Assembly (NCBI RefSeq): GCF_019049285.1
Contig: NZ_JAGMUL010000006.1
Location: 96,139-160,138 of the forward strand
Length of the DNA stretch: 64,000 nt
Source: Streptomyces sp. AC550_RSS872
GTDB lineage: Bacteria > Actinomycetota > Actinomycetes > Streptomycetales > Streptomycetaceae
Direction of reading: 5' to 3'
A program made the position numbers and the translations under genes. Positions 58,422-64,000 of the stretch are shown here, in pieces (the first letter of the stretch is position 1; each line of letters opens with the position of its first letter). Under the pieces are notes generated by a model, which was not told where the DNA came from, ran no database searches, and was given only the letters and a program-made list of their open reading frames with translations.

Positions 58422-61262
58422 GTGAAGAGGAAAAGCGTCACTGATCGTTTGTCCCGTCTCCTCGGCGGTCGGCGTCCGCGTGCGGTGTCCCCCTCCGCGC
58501 CGCGCGAGGACGGGGACCGACTCCGGGAACCCGCCGCCCCGTCGCCGGGACGCCCGGCTCGTTCCGTGCTGAACGCGCGCAGCGTGGCAGGGCAGGTGTT
58601 CCTCTGGCAGTTGGTTCTGGTCGTCCTGTTCGCCGCCGCGGCGGGCGTGGCGCTCGTCCTGCAAGCCCGGTACACGAGCACGCAGGAGGCCCGCCGGCTC
58701 TCGCTGGGGGTCGCCCAGACCTTCGCGCGTGCCCCCGGGACGGTTGAGGCGATGAAGTCGGCCGACCCGACCGCCGTGTTGCAGCCCCGGGCGGAGGAGA
58801 CGCGCAAGCTGACGGGCGTCGACTTCGTCGTCGCGATGGATCCGCGGGGATATCGCTGGACCCACCCGGACCCGGGACTGATCGGGGAACACGTCTTCGG
58901 CCTTCGCGAGGGCGCGGCTGCCGGCCGGCCCTTCACCCAGGACTTCGAAGGCAGCCTAGGCCTGGCTGTGGAATCCACAGTCCCGGTCTTCGACACCGGC
59001 GGGGAGCGGATCGTCGGCTTCGTGTCGGTCGGGGTCACGGTCAAGAGCGTGAACGCCGTCGTGCGCCACCAGATGCCGCTCCTGCTCGGTTCCGTCGGCG
59101 GCGCACTGGCCCTGGTCACAGGCGGTACCGCACTGGTGTCGCGGCGTCTGCGTCGCCAGACCCACGGTCTGGACCCGGCCGAGATGACCCGGATGTACGA
59201 GCACCACGACGCGGTGCTGCACGCGGTGCGGGAGGGGGTCCTGATCGTCGGCGGCGACGGACGGCTGCTGCTCGCCAACGACGAGGCACGGCGGCTGCTG
59301 GCGCTGCCCGGCGACGCCGAGTTGCGCCGCGTCACGGAACTGGGCCTGGAGACAGAGACGACGGAGCTGCTCCGCTCGGGCCGGACCGTCACTGACGAGA
59401 TCCATCTGGCCGGTGACCGGCTGCTGGCGCTCAATATCCGGCCCGTCGAGGGGCACGGCGGCCGGCGTGGCAGTGTGGCCACGCTGCGTGACACCACGGA
59501 GTTGCAGGCGCTGGCGGGCCGGGCGGCCGTGGCCGGAGAACGGCTCCGCCTGCTGTACGAAGCGGGAGTGCGCATCGGCACCACCCTGGACGTCAAGCGC
59601 ACCGCCGAGGAACTGGCCGCGGTGGCCGTCCCCCGATTCGCCGAGGTCGTCACGGTCGACCTTCAGGATCCGGTCCTGGAGGGCGACGAGCCGGTCGGAC
59701 CGAACCCCGAGATGCGCCGCACGGCGGTGCATGGGGTCAAGGGGCCCTGGCCGCTCTTCCCGGTGGGCGAGCTCATCCGCTTCCTGCCCGGAAACCCCGT
59801 GGCCGTCAGCGTCCAGCACGGCCGGCCCGTCATGGTCTCCGACCTGACCGCCTCGCACGACTGGCGGGCCCAGGCCGCCGAACGCGGCCGGCGCATCCTG
59901 GACTCCGGTCTCCATTCCCTGATCACCGTGCCGCTCCAAGCCCGCGGCGTGGTGCTGGGGATGGTCAACTTCTGGCGTGTGGAGCAGAACGCCTTCGGAG
60001 AAGAGGACCTGGCCTTCGCCGAGGAGCTCGCCGCCCGCGCCGCGGTGGCCATCGACAACGCCCGCCGCTACACCCGCGAGCACGCCCTCGCCGTGACCCT
60101 TCAGCGCAGTCTGCTGCCACGCTCGGTGCCCGACCAGTCCGCCGTCGAGGTCGCCCACCGCTATCTGCCCGCCCGGGCCGGCGTGGGCGGCGACTGGTTC
60201 GACGTCATTCCGCTGCCCGGGGCCCGGGTCGCGCTGGTCGTGGGCGACGTCGTCGGCCACGGCCTGCACGCCGCCGCCACCATGGGCCGGCTGCGCACCG
60301 CGGTGCGCACCTTCTCGTCCCTCGATCTCTCACCGGACGAACTGATCAGGCATCTGGACGAGTTGGTCGCCCGGGTCGACAGCGAAGGGGACGACAGCGA
60401 GGGGAACGACAGCGGCGGAATCACGGGAGCGACCTGCCTGTACGCCGTCTACGACCCGGTGGCCGGGCGGTGCTCGCTCGCCAGGTCCGGGCACCCGGAA
60501 CCGGCCCTGGTACACCCGGACGGCACGGTCGAGCAGGTGCGGGTGCCCGTCTCCCCGCCGCTGGGGCTGGGCGGCGGCATGCCCTTCGAGAGCGCCGAGT
60601 TGACCCTGCCCGAGGGCTCCCAGCTGGTCCTGTTCACCGACGGCCTCGTCGAGGATCGGAACCGGGACATCGACACCGGTCTGGAGATGCTGCGCGACGC
60701 CCTGGCGGGCCCCGGCCGGACCCCGGAGGAAACGTGCCAGGCGGTCCTCGACGCCCTGTTGCCCGCCCGTCCGAGCGACGACATCGCCCTGGTCGTCGCC
60801 CGGACCCGGCTGCTGGACCCCTCCCTGGTCGCCGACTGGGAGGTGCCCGCAGATCCCGCCGCCGTCGCCGGGATCCGAGCCGATGCCGCCCGCCGCCTGG
60901 CGGAGTGGGGGCTGGAGGATCTCGCCTTCGCAACCGAACTCGTGATCAGCGAACTGGTCACCAACACCATCCGCTACGGCACCGAGCCGAGAAGGCTGCG
61001 GATGCTCCGGGACGGCACCAGCCTGATCTGTGAGGTGGCCGACGGCAGCAGCACCTCACCGCACCTGCGCCGGGCGGCCGACACCGACGAGGGCGGACGG
61101 GGTCTGTTCCTCGTCGCCCAGTTCACGCAGCGCTGGGGCACCCGCTACCTGGCCCGCGGCAAGGTGATCTGGACCGAGCAGTCGCTCCACAGTGCGACGG
61201 CCGAACCGGACGCGGACACGGCCGAAGCGCTGCTGGACCAATGGAGCGACGCGGACTGGTGA
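58422..61262 (+). CDS. CitA-like sensor - PAS - GAF - PP2C - HATPase fusion
   Basis: A 946-residue membrane phosphatase/kinase. The N-terminal ~50 residues are cytosolic and basic. TM1 lies at ~57-78, then a periplasmic single-Cache sensor like DcuS/CitA (ATFARAPGTVEAM-type helix, DFVVAMDPRGYRWTHPDP, LIGEHVFG, SLGLAVESTVPVFD). TM2 follows at ~208-230, PAS at ~255-360, GAF at ~370-540, SpoIIE/PP2C at ~560-790 (GGDWFDVIPLPGAR, GDVVGHGLHAA, FTDGLVE, DDIALVV) and HATPase at ~800-925 (ELVISELVTNTIRYG, DEGGRGLFLVAQF). GTG 58422 follows GGAGGAACG. It would sense an external carboxylate-like ligand; it is 78 nt after the solute-binding gene. Confidence 0.9.
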   Translation: MKRKSVTDRLSRLLGGRRPRAVSPSAPREDGDRLREPAAPSPGRPARSVLNARSVAGQVFLWQLVLVVLFAAAAGVALVLQARYTSTQEARRLSLGVAQTFARAPGTVEAMKSADPTAVLQPRAEETRKLTGVDFVVAMDPRGYRWTHPDPGLIGEHVFGLREGAAAGRPFTQDFEGSLGLAVESTVPVFDTGGERIVGFVSVGVTVKSVNAVVRHQMPLLLGSVGGALALVTGGTALVSRRLRRQTHGLDPAEMTRMYEHHDAVLHAVREGVLIVGGDGRLLLANDEARRLLALPGDAELRRVTELGLETETTELLRSGRTVTDEIHLAGDRLLALNIRPVEGHGGRRGSVATLRDTTELQALAGRAAVAGERLRLLYEAGVRIGTTLDVKRTAEELAAVAVPRFAEVVTVDLQDPVLEGDEPVGPNPEMRRTAVHGVKGPWPLFPVGELIRFLPGNPVAVSVQHGRPVMVSDLTASHDWRAQAAERGRRILDSGLHSLITVPLQARGVVLGMVNFWRVEQNAFGEEDLAFAEELAARAAVAIDNARRYTREHALAVTLQRSLLPRSVPDQSAVEVAHRYLPARAGVGGDWFDVIPLPGARVALVVGDVVGHGLHAAATMGRLRTAVRTFSSLDLSPDELIRHLDELVARVDSEGDDSEGNDSGGITGATCLYAVYDPVAGRCSLARSGHPEPALVHPDGTVEQVRVPVSPPLGLGGGMPFESAELTLPEGSQLVLFTDGLVEDRNRDIDTGLEMLRDALAGPGRTPEETCQAVLDALLPARPSDDIALVVARTRLLDPSLVADWEVPADPAAVAGIRADAARRLAEWGLEDLAFATELVISELVTNTIRYGTEPRRLRMLRDGTSLICEVADGSSTSPHLRRAADTDEGGRGLFLVAQFTQRWGTRYLARGKVIWTEQSLHSATAEPDADTAEALLDQWSDADW
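60378..60407. repeat. Two 15-bp tandem repeats inside the fourth PP2C gene
   Basis: GACAGCGAAGGGGAC and GACAGCGAGGGGAAC, followed by a partial third GACAGC, encode DSEGD-DSEGN-DS. They fall in the same loop, before ATCLYAVYDP, as the 15-bp repeats of the 44125 gene but have an unrelated sequence. Confidence 0.8.
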
Positions 61263-61315
61263 TCGCCGTGACGCGCGGTCGGGCCCTGGCATGACCGGCG
61301 CTTGCGCCGTGGGGC

Positions 61316-62050
61316 TCAGAACGCCGTGTAGCCACCGTCCACGGGCAGGACGGCACCGGTGACATACGACGACTCCGGGCAGGCCAGGAAGAGAACCGCG
61401 TCGGCGACCTCCTCGGGTGTGGCGAGCCGGCCGAGCGGGATGGAGTCCTCCCTGACGCGCCGGTAGGCAGCAGGGTCGGGACGTCGCTGGAACGAGGCCT
61501 CGATGATCGGCGTCATGGTCAGACCGGGCGCCACCACGTTGACGCGTATGTTGCGGGACGCCCACTCGATGGCGGCGCCGCGCGCGAGCGCGATGAGGCC
61601 GCCCTTGGCGGCGGAGTACAGGGTCTGGTCCGGCATGCCGACCATGCCGAGGCGCGAGCTGACGCACACCATCGACGCTCCCGCCCCGGGAGCCAGCGGC
61701 ATCAGGTGCTTCATGACCAGGAACGCGCTCAGCAGGTTGCTGTGGAGCAGGTCGCGTGCGTCGTCGGCAGTCGTCTCCGCGAGCGGGCCGGACTTCTGAA
61801 GTCCGTGGCAGAGGACGACCACTCCCACGTCCCCCAGGTGCTCCGCAGCCCCGGCGGCGAGCTCGGAGACGAAGGCCTCGTCGTTGAGGTCCCCCGCCAG
61901 GTAGAGATCGTCCGGATGGCTCTCGGGCAGCTCGGGTCGCCGTCCGGTGAGCAGGAGGTTGGCACCCTCGCGGCGGAAGTGGGAGGCGACCGCCTGACCG
62001 ATGCCGCTCGATGCTCCGGTGATCACGGCATTGACATTCTGGAGTCTCAT
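61316..62050 (-). CDS. Short-chain dehydrogenase/reductase
   Basis: A 244-residue classical SDR. Cofactor motif VITGASSGIGQAVASHF with RR after strand 2 (GRRPEL), suggesting NADP(H). Active site VSSRLGMVGM and YSAAK; C-terminal SSYVTGAVLPVDGGYTAF. It begins 12 nt after the aspartate ammonia-lyase stop on the same strand, so the two are probably co-transcribed. The substrate is unknown. Confidence 0.92.
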   Translation of the reverse strand: MRLQNVNAVITGASSGIGQAVASHFRREGANLLLTGRRPELPESHPDDLYLAGDLNDEAFVSELAAGAAEHLGDVGVVVLCHGLQKSGPLAETTADDARDLLHSNLLSAFLVMKHLMPLAPGAGASMVCVSSRLGMVGMPDQTLYSAAKGGLIALARGAAIEWASRNIRVNVVAPGLTMTPIIEASFQRRPDPAAYRRVREDSIPLGRLATPEEVADAVLFLACPESSYVTGAVLPVDGGYTAF

Positions 62051-62062
62051 AGTCGTTCCCTG

Positions 62063-63472
62063 TCAGGCCAGCACCTGGCCGCTGCCCGCGACGACCTCCG
62101 GGCGGAGCAGGCCGGCGAGGGTCTCGGCGGGCAACAGGCCCTTCTCCAGGACGAGTTCGGCGACGCCCCGGCCGCTGACGAGGGCTTCCTTGGCGATGTC
62201 GGTGGCCGCCGTGTACCCGATGTACGGGTTCAGCGCGGTCACCAGACCGATGGAGTTCTCCACCGCCGCGCGGAGTTCGTCCTCGTTGGCGGTGATGCCG
62301 TCCACACACCGCTCGGCCAGGGTGAGGCAGGCTGCGCGGAGGTGGGTGAGGGACTCCGACAGGGAGTGCAGGATGAGCGGTTCGAAGGCGTTGAGCTGGA
62401 GCTGTCCCGCCTCGGCGGCCATGGTGATGGCGACGTCGTTGCCGATGACCTCGAAGGCGACCTGGTTGACGACCTCGGGGATCACCGGATTGACCTTCCC
62501 CGGCATGATCGACGAACCCGCCTGCACCGGCGGCAGGTTGATCTCGCCCAGGCCCGCGCGCGGACCCGAGGACAGCAGACGAAGGTCGTTGCAGCTCTTG
62601 GACAGCTTCACGGCGATCCGCTTGAGCACGCCCGACATCTGCACGAACGCCCCGCAGTCCTGCGTGGCCTCGACCAGGTTGGCGGCGGTGACCAGCGGCA
62701 GTCCGGTGATCTCGGCGAGGTGGCGGCGGGCCGACTCGGCGTATCCGGCGGGGGCGTTGAGACCGGTACCGATGGCCGTGGCGCCCAGGTTGATCTCATG
62801 GACAAGTTCCACGGCCTCGGCGAGGCGGCTGCGGTCCTCGTCCAGCATCACCGCGAACGTGGAGAACTCCTGGCCCAGAGTCATCGGCACGGCGTCCTGG
62901 AGCTGGGTGCGCCCCATCTTCAGCACAGCACGGAACTCCACTGCCTTACGGGCGAAGGAGTCCTGTAGGACCGCCATCGCCCTGAGCAGCTCACGCACCG
63001 CGAACACGGTCGCGATCTTCACGGCGGTCGGATACACGTCGTTCGTCGACTGACCGAGGTTGACGTCCTCGTTGGGGTGCAGGAACTCGTACTGGCCCTT
63101 CTCATGGCCCAGCAGCTCCAACGCCCGGTTGGCGACGACCTCGTTGGCGTTCATGTTGGTGGACGTGCCGGCGCCGCCCTGGATGACGTCGACGACGAAC
63201 TGCTCGTGCAGCTTCCCGGACCGGATCTCCCGGCACGCGGCGACGATCGCACCGGCCTTCTCCGGCTCCAGCAGCCCGAGTTCCTCGTTGGCGAGGGCGG
63301 CGGCCTCCTTGACGGCGGCGAGGGCGTCGATGAGGTGCGGGTAGGCGGAGATCGGCGTGCCGGTGATCGGGAAGTTCTCCGTGGCGCGCAGGGTGTGCAC
63401 ACCCCAGTAGGCATCGACGGGAACGTCCCGGTCGCCGAGCAGATCGTGCTCAATGCGGGTGACGGCGTTCAT
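62063..63472 (-). CDS. aspA: Aspartate ammonia-lyase
   Basis: A 469-residue fumarase/aspartase-superfamily enzyme converting aspartate to fumarate and ammonia. The signatures are GAGTSTNMNANEVVANRA, HPNEDVNLGQSTNDVYPTAV and the family lid loop GSSIMPGKVNPVIPE. AspA rather than fumarase is supported by RIEHDLLGDRDVPVDAYWG and GRTQLQDAVPMTLGQEFSTF. ATG 63472 is preceded by GGGAGGCATGGAG-type sequence at some distance. A strong hairpin separates it from the upstream oxidase gene. Aspartate catabolism would feed the TCA cycle. Confidence 0.95.
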   Translation of the reverse strand: MNAVTRIEHDLLGDRDVPVDAYWGVHTLRATENFPITGTPISAYPHLIDALAAVKEAAALANEELGLLEPEKAGAIVAACREIRSGKLHEQFVVDVIQGGAGTSTNMNANEVVANRALELLGHEKGQYEFLHPNEDVNLGQSTNDVYPTAVKIATVFAVRELLRAMAVLQDSFARKAVEFRAVLKMGRTQLQDAVPMTLGQEFSTFAVMLDEDRSRLAEAVELVHEINLGATAIGTGLNAPAGYAESARRHLAEITGLPLVTAANLVEATQDCGAFVQMSGVLKRIAVKLSKSCNDLRLLSSGPRAGLGEINLPPVQAGSSIMPGKVNPVIPEVVNQVAFEVIGNDVAITMAAEAGQLQLNAFEPLILHSLSESLTHLRAACLTLAERCVDGITANEDELRAAVENSIGLVTALNPYIGYTAATDIAKEALVSGRGVAELVLEKGLLPAETLAGLLRPEVVAGSGQVLA

Positions 63473-63507
63473 GGGGCTGGGGGCCTTCTCTCGGGAGGCA
63501 TGGAGCA

Positions 63508-63537
63508 GGGCCTTCCGCGCAGCGGCGCGGAAGGCCC
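63508..63537. terminator. Strong hairpin terminator of the oxidase gene
   Basis: GGGCCTTCCGCGC (63508-63520) pairs perfectly with GCGCGGAAGGCCC (63525-63537) around AGCG. It is downstream of the minus-strand oxidase stop (63566) and upstream of aspA, so aspA likely has its own promoter in the remaining ~35 nt or within the hairpin region. Confidence 0.8.
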
Positions 63538-63565
63538 CCGTGGTGTCACCGGCGTCGGTTCCTGC

Positions 63566-64000
63566 TCAGAGCAGGCGGTCCTTCGCCTTGTAGTAGGCGC
63601 CGCCGAACGGCAGGAACCAGGGAGTGCCGTTGTAGAAGGGGACGGGCACCTTCGGGAAGCCGAAGCCGCGCATCGGGTTGGCCTCCGGCTTGCCGTCCAT
63701 CATCTCGGCGACCGCGCGGCCCATGTACGTGGCCATCTGCACGCCGTGACCGCAGTAACCCATGGAGTAGTACAGGCCGTTCTCCTCGCCCGCGTGCGGA
63801 ATGCGGTCCCAGGAGAAGCCGACCATGCCACCCCACACGTAGTCGATGCGCACCCCCGCCAGTTGCGGGAAGATCTCCGTCATCTCCCGCTTGAGGATGT
63901 CACCGCTCTTGACGTCGGAGGCCGGGTTGGACGGGGCGAAGCGGGCCCGGCCGCCGAAGGCGAGGCGGTTGTCCGGCGTGAGACGGATGTAGTTGCCGAC
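63566..64000 (-). CDS. FAD-dependent oxidoreductase (DadA/PuuB-type), 3' part only
   Basis: The gene enters from beyond position 64000; only the last ~144 residues are in the window. They read VGNYIRLTPDNRLAFGGRAR, IDYVWGGMVGFSWDRIPHAG, YYSMGYCGHGVQMATYMGRA and end GGAYYKAKDRLL. The GGR, WGG..G.S.D..P and GYCGHGV elements are the substrate/FAD-closing part of DAO-fold oxidases such as gamma-glutamylputrescine oxidase. With a polyamine-type binding protein nearby, an amine substrate is possible but not shown. The N-terminal FAD motif is outside. Confidence 0.88.
   Translation of the reverse strand, partial: VGNYIRLTPDNRLAFGGRARFAPSNPASDVKSGDILKREMTEIFPQLAGVRIDYVWGGMVGFSWDRIPHAGEENGLYYSMGYCGHGVQMATYMGRAVAEMMDGKPEANPMRGFGFPKVPVPFYNGTPWFLPFGGAYYKAKDRLL

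Noticed and set aside
61294..61311. CGGCGC-TT-GCGCCG hairpin between the PP2C and SDR genes
   Set aside because: The two-base loop cannot close this stem; after opening a pair it is too weak to call a terminator.
1..64000. tRNA, rRNA, riboswitch, CRISPR or biosynthetic megasynthase genes
   Set aside because: None was recognised on reading the gaps between genes on both strands.

Overview
The window is chromosomal DNA from a Streptomyces-like actinomycete. GC content and third-position G/C are very high throughout, GTG and TTG starts with GGAGG-type ribosome binding sites are common, and the gene content fits: RsbU-type PP2C phosphatases with PAS/GAF domains, RsbW-like kinases, PadR, PaaX and ArsR regulators, a cNMP-domain encapsulin and a very large pyruvate carboxylase. 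No rRNA, tRNA, CRISPR array, prophage or intact insertion sequence was recognised.

Left part (1-7 kb): a PaaX-type regulator preceded by an inverted repeat, an intact HypX (the CO-forming [NiFe]-hydrogenase maturation enzyme), then the wreckage of a hydrogenase locus: a maturation protease with an internal deletion, and a small-subunit fragment with a one-base frameshift on the other strand. Next come a membrane-anchored ECF sigma factor fused to a secreted CAP domain, a degenerate 1-kb stretch and a NUDIX hydrolase.

7-13 kb: a hydroxyproline catabolic locus (three-subunit D-hydroxyproline dehydrogenase, pyrroline-hydroxycarboxylate deaminase, hydroxyproline 2-epimerase, GntR/FCD regulator). 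A shared 14-16 bp operator-like motif stands before each of its three transcription units. 13-26 kb: a secreted protein, pyruvate carboxylase, two tandem PP2C sensor phosphatases, and a family 2B encapsulin overlapping its cysteine desulfurase, closed by a strong hairpin.

26-39 kb: VOC protein, acidic repeat-bearing secreted peptide, a minus-strand block (ArsR, SulP transporter, anti-sigma kinase, STAS antagonist, PhnA, second ArsR), universal stress protein, acyl-CoA dehydrogenase with a PadR regulator and its palindrome, alpha/beta hydrolase ending in an insertion-sequence scar, and a NarL-type two-component pair. 38-43 kb: a VirS-like AraC regulator facing a flavin monooxygenase / SDR / aldehyde dehydrogenase operon.

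43-64 kb: lectin and LacI fragments, a third PP2C sensor phosphatase, stand-alone trpC, ferric-reductase-like oxidoreductase, glycosyltransferase, secreted arginine deiminase, a peptide-type ABC importer (lipoprotein plus fused double permease) behind an iron-box-like site, a Tat lipoprotein solute-binding protein, a fourth PP2C phosphatase with a CitA-like sensor, aspartate ammonia-lyase with an SDR, and the 3' part of a FAD amine/amino-acid oxidase running off the end. Overall this is accessory chromosome rich in stress-signalling modules and catabolic operons, with at least seven gene remnants showing ongoing decay.
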